Shown here: positions 18,885 to 28,170 of the stretch, one piece after another
Numbering within the stretch: the stretch's first letter is position 1
Layout: the number at the start of each line of letters is the position of its first letter
Source: Alkalihalobacillus deserti
GTDB taxonomy: Bacteria; Bacillota; Bacilli; Bacillales; Bacillaceae_D
Assembly: GCF_020734105.1 (NCBI RefSeq)
Contig: NZ_JAJAFR010000001.1
Span: forward strand, 620,001 to 684,000
Reading direction: 5' to 3'
DNA: 64,000 nt
Translations under genes and position numbers: made by a program
Notes under the pieces: model-generated
Databases searched by the model: none
Told to the model about the DNA's origin: nothing
Seen by the model: only the letters and a program-made list of their open reading frames with translations

Positions 18885-19451
18885 TCATTTTTTTCTTCTT
18901 TTAATAAAAAATAGACTACCAATTATCGCAATCGCTACAAATATCGATAGTAGATAACCAAAGCTACCCTTTATTTCTGCTTCCACTTCAAAGTCTTGCT
19001 GTACAGATGGAGTTTGACCTTCACCGAGTACGTATAAATCATCTTGAGCATCTGCTACCAATGCTGTTCTTGAACAAAGTGATACCTCAAAACCATCAGC
19101 ACTCTCATGGGCATAAATTAGATACTCACTGTTAACTTGAAATTCAAATCCACAACTAGCTGAACTTCTAGCGGTATATACGATAACGTCTGAATCCACT
19201 ATCCCTTTCCATGTCTGGTTAACTTCAACTAAAACAGCAAGCTGATCCGCTGAAGATTGAATTGGACTAGGTTTATCTTCCACCGTCACCTTCCTTATAA
19301 TTCCCGAAAAAATAGCAGTTTCTCCACCTAATAACTCTTCCACAGGAGGAGGTGCAACACACGAGCAAGCAAAGCTCGTTGAAGGAAAAAAGGAAATTAA
19401 AAAGCTTATGGCAAGCACGCTCAGAATCAAATATTTAAGCTTTTTCACCAA
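18885..19451 (-). CDS. Secreted TIMP-like (netrin/OB-fold) protein, membrane-anchored
   Basis: A 188-residue protein with a Sec signal peptide (MVKKLKYLILSVLAISFLIS) and predicted cleavage near FA-CSC. The mature N-terminus CSCVAPPPVEE is the hallmark of bacterial TIMP-domain proteins, where the first Cys sits at the edge of an OB fold. Further cysteines at ASCGFEF and SLCSR would form disulfides. The C-terminus is one membrane helix (YLLSIFVAIAIIGSLFFI) and a basic KRRKK stop-transfer tail, so the domain faces outward on the cell surface. The bacterial role is unknown; metalloprotease inhibition is only the namesake activity. Confidence 0.85.
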   Translation of the reverse strand: MVKKLKYLILSVLAISFLISFFPSTSFACSCVAPPPVEELLGGETAIFSGIIRKVTVEDKPSPIQSSADQLAVLVEVNQTWKGIVDSDVIVYTARSSASCGFEFQVNSEYLIYAHESADGFEVSLCSRTALVADAQDDLYVLGEGQTPSVQQDFEVEAEIKGSFGYLLSIFVAIAIIGSLFFIKRRKK

Positions 19452-19562
19452 TGTTCACCACCTTTCTTTCTATATAAGACTGACTCACTGACAAAATGGT
19501 TTCACCATATGTTGTTAGAGTTTATAAAGAAGTATCGGAATCACCCACCACTTTCTCGTGTC

Positions 19563-19683
19563 ATTAGAAACAAATCAGTTGGTGATTTACTTGCAGGAAG
19601 GTGGTAACGTAAACGGAACCTTTTTAAACAGAGAAGAACTTTTTTCACCAGTTAGAGATTTAGAGATTGAAGGATTTAGATAA
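19563..19683 (+). pseudogene. 3' remnant of an unrecognised gene
   Basis: An open frame with no start (SLETNQLVIYLQEGGNVNGT, then LNREELFSPVRDLEIEGFR) runs to a TAA directly before a terminator, as a real gene end would. The upstream part is lost. Confidence 0.35.
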
Positions 19684-19684
19684 T

Positions 19685-19726
19685 AAAAAGATAGGAACCC
19701 AAAGGGTGTTCCTATCTTTTTTTGTT
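19685..19726 (+). terminator. Terminator hairpin
   Basis: AAAAAGATAGGAAC and GTTCCTATCTTTTTTT flank a short loop. Confidence 0.85.
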
Positions 19727-20087
19727 TAGGATTTTATCTTTATTACTATCTACTTTTTTGATAAAAGACTTTGAACGTAAGAACTATTAAAGTTAGGATT
19801 CCTGGGTTTTTCAATGTATTTGACATGTGTACGACCTCCTAATATAGTGAACGGCTTGTTATAAAATCATCATATCAAGTAATTTAAAAGTTGTAAGCGA
19901 TTGTGACAGGAAATGTAACAAATAACATGTATTTAGAATATACGTTTAAGAAGTACACATGTGATGAAGAAAAGAAACTGCTAACGGTAAAAGAGCATTT
20001 TTAATGAAGTAATGTAGGTGGCAACCATTTTTTATATCGGTGACAAATAATGTGATTAGACATAAAACGGTAAGGAGAGATTAAGTG

Positions 20088-20711
20088 ATGAACCATCATA
20101 ATATAGGAATAGCTCAGAACCTCTCGCAACAAGCAGCTACAATTAACCGAACGTTACTGGCTCTACTTCAAGCAGGAGGATTAATTCTATATGCTAGGCA
20201 CGCAGAAGCAAATGTGGGAGAAGACCAACCTTTTCTCAACTTCCATAATTGCCTCAGCCAAAGAAATCTTTCCGAGGTTGGAAGAAGCCAAGCAGTAACT
20301 TACGGGGAGGTACTTAGCCGTTTGCGCATTCCTGTTATGTACCCGGTGCTCGCCAGTCCCTTTTGCAGAACTAGAGAAACTGCTGCGTTGGCTTTTGGAG
20401 TCGATTATGTTCATATCGACCCTTTTTTGGTTGAATTGTATAAGTTGAGCGTTAATATGAGCGCAGAGAAACAGGAAAGGATATTAAACGATCTCCAATC
20501 AGATTTAGAAATTTTACCACCACCAGGATATAATAAGGTTATTATCGCTCACAGTTTACCAAGAGGGGTTGGTTTTGGTCAAATTCCAGATATGGGAACT
20601 GTTGTCGTGAAACCTCGTGGGCAGGGGAATGGTTATGAAGTGGTGACTCAAGTATCTTTAGCGGAAATGACAAGCTTGCTCGAATTAATGCCAGGTACCT
20701 CTCAGTTTTAA
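20088..20711 (+). CDS. Histidine phosphatase family protein
   Basis: About 207 residues. The phosphohistidine motif is RHAE in GGLILYARHAEAN, a variant of the usual RHGE, followed by LSEVGRSQA, SPFCRTRETAALAF with the second catalytic Arg, and AHSLPRGVGFG with the second catalytic His. These residues define the histidine-acid-phosphatase (phosphoglycerate-mutase-like) fold. AAGGAGAG precedes both GTG 20085 and ATG 20088; ATG is listed. No signal peptide is present. The substrate is unknown; small phosphatases of this group act on phosphosugars or phosphoproteins. Confidence 0.88.
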   Translation: MNHHNIGIAQNLSQQAATINRTLLALLQAGGLILYARHAEANVGEDQPFLNFHNCLSQRNLSEVGRSQAVTYGEVLSRLRIPVMYPVLASPFCRTRETAALAFGVDYVHIDPFLVELYKLSVNMSAEKQERILNDLQSDLEILPPPGYNKVIIAHSLPRGVGFGQIPDMGTVVVKPRGQGNGYEVVTQVSLAEMTSLLELMPGTSQF

Positions 20712-20790
20712 GATAGATTACTAAAAAGGTCGATTCATCTCGAATAATTTCTCAGTTTTCAGGAAAAATAATGCTGAGGTGAGGGAATAA

Positions 20791-20997
20791 ATGGGTTTTT
20801 TACATTATTTTAGTCGATTGGTTGAAAAGAGAAATAAGAAAAGAATTGCATTCTGCAAATTAGAGGGTACATGTCCGGAGTGTCAAGGTAATGGTGTTAA
20901 CATGTTAGGAATTGAACAATATACAATGAGTTATTATTATGTTTGTAATGGTTGTAATGGTAGTGGTTCTTTTTCTGATTGGGTAGAAATTAATTAA
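20791..20997 (+). CDS. Small zinc-finger-like protein with CxxCxGxG motifs
   Basis: A 68-residue protein with a GAGGTGAGGG site before the ATG. Two motifs, CPECQGNGV and CNGCNGSGS, match the DnaJ-type CxxCxGxG zinc-binding repeat and should hold one zinc ion. The N-terminus is basic. It is not part of a larger DnaJ protein. It may act as a small thiol or zinc chaperone-like factor, but no function is established. Confidence 0.75.
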   Translation: MGFLHYFSRLVEKRNKKRIAFCKLEGTCPECQGNGVNMLGIEQYTMSYYYVCNGCNGSGSFSDWVEIN

Positions 20998-21050
20998 ATG
21001 CTTATTAACAAAATGTTTCATCTATCAGATCCATATTAAAAACATCCGAG

Positions 21051-21086
21051 AAAACAACGCATCGATACTTATTGATGCGTTGTTTT
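21051..21086 (+). terminator. Terminator of the small zinc-finger gene
   Basis: AAAACAACGCATC pairs perfectly with GATGCGTTGTTTT. Confidence 0.85.
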
Positions 21087-21139
21087 AGTTGAGCTTACCA
21101 AGTTTAGTGGTAATATTTTTTTTGTGCATATATTTGAGA

Positions 21140-21233
21140 TCTTGTGCAATTATTAATGACTTTAGTGAAATTAATTAAAAACTCGTGCAATTATTAGTCA
21201 AATTCGTGCAAATAAAATAATTCTCGTGCAATT
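21140..21233. repeat. Array of TCGTGCAAT-type repeats, about 20-nt period, array 1
   Basis: CTTGTGCAATTATT (about 21141), CTCGTGCAATTATT (21182), TTCGTGCAAATAA (21203) and CTCGTGCAATTA (about 21223), with a degenerate unit TTTAGTGAAATTA near 21161. Units are spaced about 20 nt apart. A second array lies at 25.7 kb. Confidence 0.7.
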
Positions 21234-21429
21234 AGTTACATTTGCGATCTCTTCTAATTTACCTGGTTTTTAATATTGATAAATTCTCTTTGAATATAAG
21301 GAATTTGGACCCATTTGCCGAATAACGGCTTATTATTAGAACTTTTGTCGTGTGGGAGGAAAACGACTATAGTCGTATCAAATATGTACCTTACCATTTA
21401 ATTATTAAATGAATATAAGGGGTGAGCAT

Positions 21430-22116
21430 ATGGTGAATGGACAAAAGAAGTATACAATCAAGGAGGTTTCAAAAAGTTTAAAAATACCAGTAGGGAAACT
21501 TAGAGAATGGGAAGACTTGTTTCCGAATGCTCTTTACGTGCAAAGAACAAAAACAGGAGCAAGACTGTACAAGGATTATGAAATAGAGACTTTAAAAAAA
21601 ATTAAAATACTGAAGGATCATAATATTAGCGAGGAAAACGTGAACTTTATTATTGATGTCAATACTGAGATTAAGCAAGAAGGTCAAAGCGACCAATCTC
21701 GAGAATATGTAGAGATGCTTTTATCCTTACAAAATGAAACGACCGAAACAATGCAAAATCTAACCGACTCCTTCGTCAGACTTAAGGAAGAATTCATTCA
21801 AGATATCAAAGAGGAATTAAAAACAGAAATGAATGTAGGGCATAGTAAAACGACATCTCTTATTCAATCATATTCCAATATGATTATAGACACAGCAGAC
21901 AACACACAAGAAGAATTAATACGAATAAGACAAGACTTTTATCGGGAAGAAGAAGAGAAATTATTTATTCAACAAAAGCTTGAAGAAAGAGAAGAACAAT
22001 TCCAAGAATTTATTTTATCTTTTAGAGAATCAGCTGCTGCAAAACAAAAACAACGGTTTCCCAATTGGCTAAAGATTTTCAAAACGAAAAAAGATAGTTC
22101 CATCGATTTTTCTTGA
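21430..22116 (+). CDS. MerR-type DNA-binding coiled-coil protein, RacA/DUF3967-like
   Basis: About 228 residues. ATG 21430 has AAGGGGTGA just upstream and is preferred to the ATG at 21409, which lacks a site. The N-terminal 65 residues are a MerR-like winged helix (YTIKEVSKSLKIPVGKLREWED, RTKTGARLYKDYEIETLKKIKILK). A long charged coiled coil follows (residues 90-205), ending with a basic QKQRFPNWLKIFKTKK tail. This arrangement resembles RacA, the sporulation chromosome-anchoring protein, and phage DUF3967 proteins. The basic amphipathic tail could contact membrane or DivIVA, but that is inference. Confidence 0.75.
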   Translation: MVNGQKKYTIKEVSKSLKIPVGKLREWEDLFPNALYVQRTKTGARLYKDYEIETLKKIKILKDHNISEENVNFIIDVNTEIKQEGQSDQSREYVEMLLSLQNETTETMQNLTDSFVRLKEEFIQDIKEELKTEMNVGHSKTTSLIQSYSNMIIDTADNTQEELIRIRQDFYREEEEKLFIQQKLEEREEQFQEFILSFRESAAAKQKQRFPNWLKIFKTKKDSSIDFS

Positions 22117-22167
22117 AAAATATGTTGAAAACGCTTTAATTAGCTAACGCTGGCTTGCGTGCTGATC

Positions 22168-22204
22168 GCCCTACTATGAGAAACCTACTCATGGTAGGGC
22201 TTTT
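22168..22204 (+). terminator. Terminator of the RacA-like gene
   Basis: GCCCTACTATGAG and CTCATGGTAGGGC flank AAACCTA, followed by TTTT. Confidence 0.85.
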
Positions 22205-22321
22205 AAAAGATCAATAGCCCAACTTATCGCGGGTATAAATTCTAGAGGCATTTAATTTTGATTCCTGAGTTTAACTTGTTACTATTAATGTTGTAACTTC
22301 GTCAAGAAAGGACAAATGTAA

Positions 22322-23323
22322 ATGTCAAATATACAAATACCTGTATCTGTCTTAAATCTGGCCCCTATTCGCAAAGGACAGGGTCCTAAAGAAGCCATTG
22401 ATTCTATGGTCGATTTAGCGCAAGCGACTGAGAAGATGGGCTATACACGTTATTGGATTGCTGAGCATCATAATACGCCGACACTAGTAAGTTCAGCAAC
22501 TTCGATGTTAATTAAACATACGTTAGAACACACAGACCATATCCGTGTTGGGTCTGGTGGAATTATGCTACCAAACCATGCACCTTTGGTAATAGCCGAA
22601 CAATTTGGAACGATGGCAACGATTTATCCGAATCGTCTAGACTTAGGTCTTGGTCGGGCGCCTGGTACAGATATGATAACGGCAAATGCATTAAGACGAT
22701 CGCAAAATGATTCTGTCTATACATTTCCTGAGGATGTCAACGCATTGCTTACGTATTTTGGGCCCGAAAAGCTTCAAAGTAATGTCAAAGCATACCCAGG
22801 TGTTGGCACGAATGTACCGGTTTATATCCTTGGATCTTCGACGGATTCAGCTTATTTAGCCGCTAAATTAGGCTTACCATATGTATTTGCTTCACACTTT
22901 GCACCAAGGTATATGGAAGAAGCTATTTCGATTTATCGTAAAAGATTCCAGCCATCTGAATACTTGGACTCTCCACATATGATAGTATGTTTAAATGTGA
23001 TTGCAGCTGAAAGTGATGAAGAGGCCCAATTTGAATCGACAACGATGCAGCAATTTTTCCTTAATGTGGTTCGAGGTTCTCAGACGCCGTTAAGTCCTCC
23101 TGTTGAAAACATGGATGATATTTGGAATCAGCGCGAAAAAGCAATGGCTACTTCGATGTCTAGTGGGACTCTGTTAGGAAGTAAAGATTCGATACGAGAA
23201 CAGCTGACGAGTTTTCAAGCGAAATATAACGTTAATGAAATAATGGCGGTATCTTATATGTATGATCCTAATAAACAAAAACGTTCTTATGAACTATTAA
23301 AAGAAGTGGTTGATGGGAATTAG
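22322..23323 (+). CDS. LLM class flavin-dependent oxidoreductase
   Basis: A 333-residue luciferase-like TIM-barrel enzyme of the MsnO8 type. Family marks are [12 protein letters not shown] at the N-terminus, [13 protein letters not shown], the barrel segment [15 protein letters not shown] and [10 protein letters not shown]. These enzymes use FMNH2 supplied by a reductase to oxidise small organic substrates. AAGAAAGGA precedes the ATG. It is monocistronic, with a terminator about 125 nt downstream. A different LLM protein lies at 31.0 kb. The substrate is unknown. Confidence 0.92.
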   Translation: MSNIQIPVSVLNLAPIRKGQGPKEAIDSMVDLAQATEKMGYTRYWIAEHHNTPTLVSSATSMLIKHTLEHTDHIRVGSGGIMLPNHAPLVIAEQFGTMATIYPNRLDLGLGRAPGTDMITANALRRSQNDSVYTFPEDVNALLTYFGPEKLQSNVKAYPGVGTNVPVYILGSSTDSAYLAAKLGLPYVFASHFAPRYMEEAISIYRKRFQPSEYLDSPHMIVCLNVIAAESDEEAQFESTTMQQFFLNVVRGSQTPLSPPVENMDDIWNQREKAMATSMSSGTLLGSKDSIREQLTSFQAKYNVNEIMAVSYMYDPNKQKRSYELLKEVVDGN

Positions 23324-23446
23324 GGTAAGAATGTAAGAAGAAAATCCTGTCTACTGCGCCTGTCATAACCCGAGTTTAATCGTTTTGTTGTAAACAAATA
23401 CGTGAAAAGAAGAGGAGCATTTCTCCTTTTAAAGACAATAAAAGTA

Positions 23447-23484
23447 AAAGAGCATTGGATAATAAAAATCCAATGCTCTTTGCT
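23447..23484 (+). terminator. Terminator of the LLM gene
   Basis: AAAGAGCATTGGAT and ATCCAATGCTCTTT form a perfect 14-bp stem. Confidence 0.85.
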
Positions 23485-23749
23485 GTTTAAATTTATCCAT
23501 TCACTTTAAGCTAAAGTTAGGTACTGTATATCAAAAGCAAATTAAACTTTTACGGTGAAGCTGGAAATTCTCTCTACTTCATGATTTATTAAGAATAAAA
23601 TATTTTGTGTTAATAAAAATCGTTTAAAAGATCGATATTAATAGAAAAATAGTATGAGTGTAGAAGGAAATATAGGTTTAAGTAGAAATTTGGCACAAAA
23701 ATTGCATTAATAACTGTGAACGAAAAAGGGAGCTGAGAAACTATAGAAA

Positions 23750-23763
23750 TGTAAGCGGTAACA
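23750..23763. promoter_or_regulatory. Candidate cre (CcpA) operator upstream of brnQ
   Basis: TGTAAGCGGTAACA matches the cre consensus TGWNANCGNTNWCA at every position. It lies 36 nt before the chosen brnQ start, where binding would block transcription elongation or initiation. Confidence 0.6.
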
Positions 23764-23798
23764 GTTTTGAAATTTTGAAAATGGATGTGAATTATGTA

Positions 23799-25109
23799 AT
23801 GAATAAAACGACATTAAACACACTGGTTATTGGTTTTGCCTTATTTGCGCTATTTTTCGGGGCGGGTAATTTAATTTTTCCTCCTTCCATTGGATTGAAT
23901 GCTGGAACGGATTGGGTTGCTGCATTAATTGGTTTTTCAATGACGGGGATTGTGCTTCCGTTGTTAGCTGTTTATGCAATTTTAAATGCTGGTGGGAAAT
24001 TTGAAGAATTAACGAAACCTATTAGTTCTTGGTTTCATATTGTTTTTAATTTAGCTCTAATGGTTGGGATTGGTATGTTGGTTACCGTTCCGAGAATGGC
24101 GGCAACGACTCACGAATTAGGAGTCAGTCAACTGTTTCCGGGGGTTCCATCTGTTGTTACGATCATCATCTTTTTTGCTATCTGCTTTTATTTTGCGATG
24201 GACAAGTCAAATGTCATCGACAAGATTGGGAAGTTCCTTACGCCGCTTTTAGTTATTATTCTATTATTAATTGTAGGAAAAGGTATTTTGGTACCGATTG
24301 GAACACCGGTTGCAACAGATATTGAAAACTCTTTTTCGAATGCCTTTATTAATGCCTATCAGACAGGTGATGTGATTACAGGGATCTTTGTTGCCCCTAT
24401 TTTTATCGCTGCGATCGCTAGTATGGGGTATAAAGGGGCGCAAGTGAAAAAAATTGCTATCTCAGGTACGCTCATAGCGGGTCTTGGTTTATTAGTTGTT
24501 TATGGAGGCTTGCTCTATCTTGGAGCAGCTGGGAATGCACAGGTTCCTCCAGGTATTAGCGACACAGCGCTTGTTTCAGAGATCGTTAATATTATATTAG
24601 GAAACTTCGGGGTGCTCGCATTAGCGATCACAGTAGGTTTAGCTTGTTTGACTTCAGCGATTGGTGTCGTTGCGGTGATCGCGGAGTTTTTGAGTAGCCT
24701 TACGAAAAGCAGATTAAGTTATCGTAGTTGGATATTTATCGTTTGTTTAACAGGAGTTGCAATAGGATCGCTTGGTGTAGGAAAAATTATTAACTATGCA
24801 ATGCCGATCTTTTTAGCACTGTATCCTGTTGCGATTGTATTAGTATTGCTTGGTGTATGTCGTGCATTTATTCCGAATGCGGGCTCTTATCGAGGTGCGA
24901 TTCTGTTAACATTTATCGTGAGTTTAACGGAAACGTTAGGTGTCATTGGGCTGGAGATTCCTGGTGCGCTGAAAGTAATTTCGATGATTCCGTTAAGTGC
25001 TGATGGATTCGCATGGCTTCTACCAGCGATAGTTGGGTTTATAGTAGGAACGATCATTCATAAACAGGTTACAAAACAGAAAGAGGAAGATCTTTCAGTA
25101 AATCTGTAA
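23799..25109 (+). CDS. brnQ: Branched-chain amino acid Na+ (or H+) symporter, BrnQ family
   Basis: About 436 residues and roughly 12 membrane helices. It begins MNKTTLNTLVIGFALFALFFGAGNLIFPP; the FALFFGAGNLIFPP segment is diagnostic for BrnQ/LIVCS carriers that import leucine, isoleucine and valine. ATG 23799 is favoured because the family starts right before this helix and GGATGTG lies upstream; TTG 23775 and ATG 23781 are in-frame alternatives. A perfect cre-like site precedes the gene, pointing to CcpA control. No T-box leader is visible. No neighbours share the pathway. Confidence 0.93.
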   Translation: MNKTTLNTLVIGFALFALFFGAGNLIFPPSIGLNAGTDWVAALIGFSMTGIVLPLLAVYAILNAGGKFEELTKPISSWFHIVFNLALMVGIGMLVTVPRMAATTHELGVSQLFPGVPSVVTIIIFFAICFYFAMDKSNVIDKIGKFLTPLLVIILLLIVGKGILVPIGTPVATDIENSFSNAFINAYQTGDVITGIFVAPIFIAAIASMGYKGAQVKKIAISGTLIAGLGLLVVYGGLLYLGAAGNAQVPPGISDTALVSEIVNIILGNFGVLALAITVGLACLTSAIGVVAVIAEFLSSLTKSRLSYRSWIFIVCLTGVAIGSLGVGKIINYAMPIFLALYPVAIVLVLLGVCRAFIPNAGSYRGAILLTFIVSLTETLGVIGLEIPGALKVISMIPLSADGFAWLLPAIVGFIVGTIIHKQVTKQKEEDLSVNL

Positions 25110-25279
25110 TAATGATGATAGAGAAAGAGGGATGTCCGTAATAGGGTGGCCTAGCTTCCGATTAAGGAGGCCACTGAAGCAGATTCGAGGAAGCAGCAAT
25201 GGCTCCACACGTTGCGCGTCTGCGGATTGAGAAACCCACTCTAAAACAAAGCAACCGTTCCGCTCATTGCTTAAAGGCC

Positions 25280-25312
25280 ACTGAAAAAGGTGAAAATCGT
25301 ACCTTTTTCAGT
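25280..25312. terminator. Perfect hairpin, possible terminator
   Basis: ACTGAAAAAGGT and ACCTTTTTCAGT flank a 9-nt loop; the T run is weak. Confidence 0.5.
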
Positions 25313-25478
25313 TCCTTTCGATTAAGTGGTAGGGGTAGGGGTAGGTAAGCTCAACTTCCTTTCTTTAAAAAATTTAACTAGTGGAAGAGGTGTACGGCTG
25401 GACTCTGTTTCTCATTGTTCTTTTAGAGAGGGCTTACTGCGTTAACTTAATAAAATAGCAGAGAACTACCAAAAGAAG

Positions 25479-25543
25479 CGCCTATTTTTCATCGTAATGA
25501 AAATTATTTTTCAAAACGATGAAAAATGGGCATTTTCTTTTTT
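25479..25543. terminator. Long hairpin terminator
   Basis: GCGCCTATTTTTCATCGT (25479-25496) pairs with ACGATGAAAAATGGGC (25516-25531), followed by a T-rich tract. Confidence 0.65.
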
Positions 25544-25725
25544 CAGCAGGAGTGGTTATCACCTGAAGTTTACTCGTTTTTTACGAGAGAGCAATCCTAG
25601 ATAAAAAGAAAGAAAAGTCGATCATAACGACTCTCCGAAAAGGGCGTCTGCGTCCCAATTGGACGATGCGTTTAATTGGTGAGGTTAGGCACCGCAAAAT
25701 GTGTGTTGAACATATCCAGTCGATT

Positions 25726-25818
25726 TTCGTGCAATAAATCCGATACTCGTGCAATTGTAGGTGTTCTTTATATGATAAATTTAAAGCTTGTGCAATTGTG
25801 AGCGATTTTCGTTTAATA
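25726..25818. repeat. Array of TCGTGCAAT-type repeats, array 2
   Basis: TTCGTGCAATAAA (25726), CTCGTGCAATTG (25746), CTTGTGCAATTG (25787) and the degenerate TTCGTTTAATAG (25808), again with about 20-nt spacing and one decayed unit between. Confidence 0.65.
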
Positions 25819-25886
25819 GAGTTCTTATTACGATGAGTACTCTAGTTGATGAAACAGATATGCGTTAAGTCAAGGGCACAAAATCC

Positions 25887-27386
25887 TCACTCTTCAACAA
25901 CTTCCACGCTTATTCTACCTTCTGTCGCTTCATAATCAACAGTACCAACCGCTTTCATTAATTGTTTGGCATAGATCAGCATTGCATTCGTGATGAAACC
26001 AGCTTTCTTCTTTTTGACATCACCAACGAACTCATAGCCATCACCACCAGTAGCGAGAAAGTCAGATACGGCAACGACATAAATTTTTTCCAAATCAATA
26101 GGCTGTCCATTATCATATACTTCCGTCTGAATTAATGCGCCATTTTCGTCTGTTAATACTTTGTAGGTGAATCCAGCAATTTGCAGATCTATCTTGTTTT
26201 CGCGTTGATATGAGTAATCAATTACATTTTTAATCGCTTGACCAGTCATGTGAATTTCAATCATTTCATTTGAGAAGGGTTCGATTGTGTAAATATCATT
26301 TGTTGTAACCATCCCTGGATCAATGCTTGCGCGGATGCTGCCATTATTGATTAGAGCAACATCCGCCTCGGATTGATTTAGCATCGCATCTGTCCAGAAG
26401 TTCCCGAGTGAAACATCCATTTGATCGCGATTCTCTCGGTATAAACCGGTGTTCGTGCGGGCAACTTCTTTGTTTAACCATTTATCCGTCTCTGACTTGT
26501 ATTGTTCCACTAATTGTTGAACGTCTTTGTCTACTTCTGTTAACTCCTTAACACTTTGTAAGAAACCAGTGACAGCGACTTCATCTGTTATTTTGTTGTA
26601 ATCTAGCGTAATATGACCAATATTGTTCCCGTTACTACCAGTTTGAGTAATTGGTGTCCTGTTAATGATCACAGGTTCTTCGATAACGGTATGTGTGTGT
26701 CCGCCAATAATAAGATCAAAAAAGTCAACTTCTTCTGCTAACAGTTGATCGGCCTTGTAGCCGATATGGGTAAGCGCGATTAAAAGATCGACTTCATCTG
26801 CTAGGGAGCGATATTTATTAGCTGTTTCGACATAGTCAAAAAACTTCAGGCCAATTTTCCCTGCTGGAGCGGCTGATGGAGGATTTTCAGTTAATGAAAA
26901 AACGCCGATTTTAAGTCCGGAGATGTCAAAAATTTGATAAGGCTTAGGCTGTTTGATCGGAATAGCATCATCGACCACTTTTGTATTGGCACTTAACCAA
27001 GGGAAGGTAGATTGTTTTACACGAGCGGCAAAATGCTCTTGCCCATAATCAAACTCATGGTTTCCAATCGTATGTGCATTAAGATTGAGCTTGTTCATCA
27101 GCTCAATCATTGGTTTACCGTCATTCAAATCTACGACAGGATTTCCACTAAAGAAATCTCCTGCATTTAAGTAAAGAGTATGCTTATTTCTTTCCCGTTC
27201 CGCTTTGATATAAGCAGCCATTTTACCAAAATCATCAATCTTCGCATGGAGATCATTCGTGTGTAAAATGGTTATCGTTACAATGTTATTATCAGCAGAG
27301 ACATGCTTGTATTCAGGTAGACCTACTAAAAGAAAAATGATTGAAAGAAAAGAAACGATCCATCTCTTCTTCTTGTTTAATTGCAT
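25887..27386 (-). CDS. Secreted 5'-nucleotidase / metallophosphatase, UshA-like
   Basis: About 499 residues. ATG 27386 is chosen because GGAGGG lies 6-7 nt upstream; the longer frame from 27425 has no site. A Sec signal peptide (KKKRWIVSFLSIIFLLVG) is followed by a calcineurin-like metallophosphatase domain with metal ligands in LHTNDLHAKIDDFG, NAGDFFSG, GNHEFDYG, LTHIGYKAD and IGGHTHTV. The C-terminal 5'-nucleotidase substrate domain contains NNGSIRASI, a YTIEPFSNEM segment and SDFLATGGDGYEF. It probably dephosphorylates extracellular nucleotides to scavenge phosphate or nucleosides. There is no LPXTG anchor, so it should be released or loosely wall-bound. Confidence 0.92.
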   Translation of the reverse strand: MQLNKKKRWIVSFLSIIFLLVGLPEYKHVSADNNIVTITILHTNDLHAKIDDFGKMAAYIKAERERNKHTLYLNAGDFFSGNPVVDLNDGKPMIELMNKLNLNAHTIGNHEFDYGQEHFAARVKQSTFPWLSANTKVVDDAIPIKQPKPYQIFDISGLKIGVFSLTENPPSAAPAGKIGLKFFDYVETANKYRSLADEVDLLIALTHIGYKADQLLAEEVDFFDLIIGGHTHTVIEEPVIINRTPITQTGSNGNNIGHITLDYNKITDEVAVTGFLQSVKELTEVDKDVQQLVEQYKSETDKWLNKEVARTNTGLYRENRDQMDVSLGNFWTDAMLNQSEADVALINNGSIRASIDPGMVTTNDIYTIEPFSNEMIEIHMTGQAIKNVIDYSYQRENKIDLQIAGFTYKVLTDENGALIQTEVYDNGQPIDLEKIYVVAVSDFLATGGDGYEFVGDVKKKKAGFITNAMLIYAKQLMKAVGTVDYEATEGRISVEVVEE

Positions 27387-27786
27387 GGGAAACCCTCCAA
27401 ATAATGTATGGTTTAGTTTTCCCATGTGTCATAAAAGTATGTAAACTAGGTGAGTTGGTTAAAAAGTGTGGCTGAAGAATGAGAAAATCTTTAGGGTACA
27501 AACGGTCTGGGGTAAGTAGCTCTAAGGATAATCATAATGGGGAAGTCAATTGTATCTATTAAAATATAGGACGTGAACATATTATTGATGAAGCCTTACT
27601 TGCCTAATAGTGAACGGCGTTAAAAGAATTAGCAATCTTAGCTGGGATAAAAAAATTGCTCTCCTCTTAACCCAATTGGCTTGCTCTATCAGCAATTACT
27701 GTGACGTTTCCTCCTTACGAAAAAAGAGTATAATATACGGTGACAAATGATCAGGTACCTTCGGAAAAAGGAGTGAAGTGTTTTTA

Positions 27787-27933
27787 ATGAAAGAAAAAGT
27801 AGGCAAGTGTTCTCATTGTGGAAGAACGATTTTTTGTATTAGTGGTTTTTTAAATGGGGTTATTCATAAGGAAGGCGTACTTATTTGCTTCCCTTGTGTA
27901 GAGAATCATAGTCAAATAGAGAACAAAGAATAA
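27787..27933 (+). CDS. Small CxxC-CxxC zinc-binding protein, 48 aa
   Basis: AAGGAGTGAAG lies upstream of the ATG (a GTG at 27778 is an alternative start). The peptide has CSHC near the N-terminus and CFPC about 30 residues later, a four-cysteine zinc ribbon, with FLNGVIHKEGVLIC between. The layout recalls the small anti-sigma factor Gin/CsfB, but similarity beyond the cysteines is weak, so no name is given. Confidence 0.6.
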   Translation: MKEKVGKCSHCGRTIFCISGFLNGVIHKEGVLICFPCVENHSQIENKE

Positions 27934-28110
27934 AATATAAAAGAAAAGTTGTTAGAGTGGGGGCAATCGTTGTAATTGGTAATTGATCAGTATTTTTTCA
28001 ATTCATATCTTCTTATCGAACATGCGGGTCACCATCCCAAAATATCGCTCTGGAGCGACCAAGTTCCCGTTAAACTTAGTTTGTTACCAGCAGAAACAAG
28101 TGAACTATGC

Positions 28111-28170
28111 CTCATAAAAAAAGTGTCCCATAGGTCAATATTAGACCATTAGGACACCTTTTTTATGAGG
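28111..28170. terminator. Bidirectional terminator
   Basis: CTCATAAAAAAAGTGTCC and GGACACCTTTTTTATGAG flank an internal GGTC/GACC helix. It overlaps the 3' end of the UPF0316 gene and also faces the small zinc gene. Confidence 0.85.

Larger units (their letters stand above)
25110..25886. other. Gene-free stretch with hairpins and repeats
   Basis: It holds GTGGCCT/AGGCCAC arms (25146-25174), a perfect 12-bp hairpin at 25280-25312, another hairpin at 25479-25543, and the second GTGCAAT repeat array. No ORF is credible. Confidence 0.6.

Noticed and set aside
21140..21233. GTGCAAT repeat array as a CRISPR
   Set aside because: The repeats are about 10-14 nt and degenerate, with 6-10 nt between them, and no cas gene is present.
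23770..23785. AATTTTGAAAATG near the brnQ start as a CodY box
   Set aside because: It is two bases short of the 15-nt AATTTTCWGAAAATT consensus, and in A+T-rich DNA this is weak evidence.
25146..25312. GGCCACTGAA segments with inverted repeats as an insertion sequence
   Set aside because: There is no transposase fragment, and the arms are short and do not bound a defined unit. Left as hairpins only.
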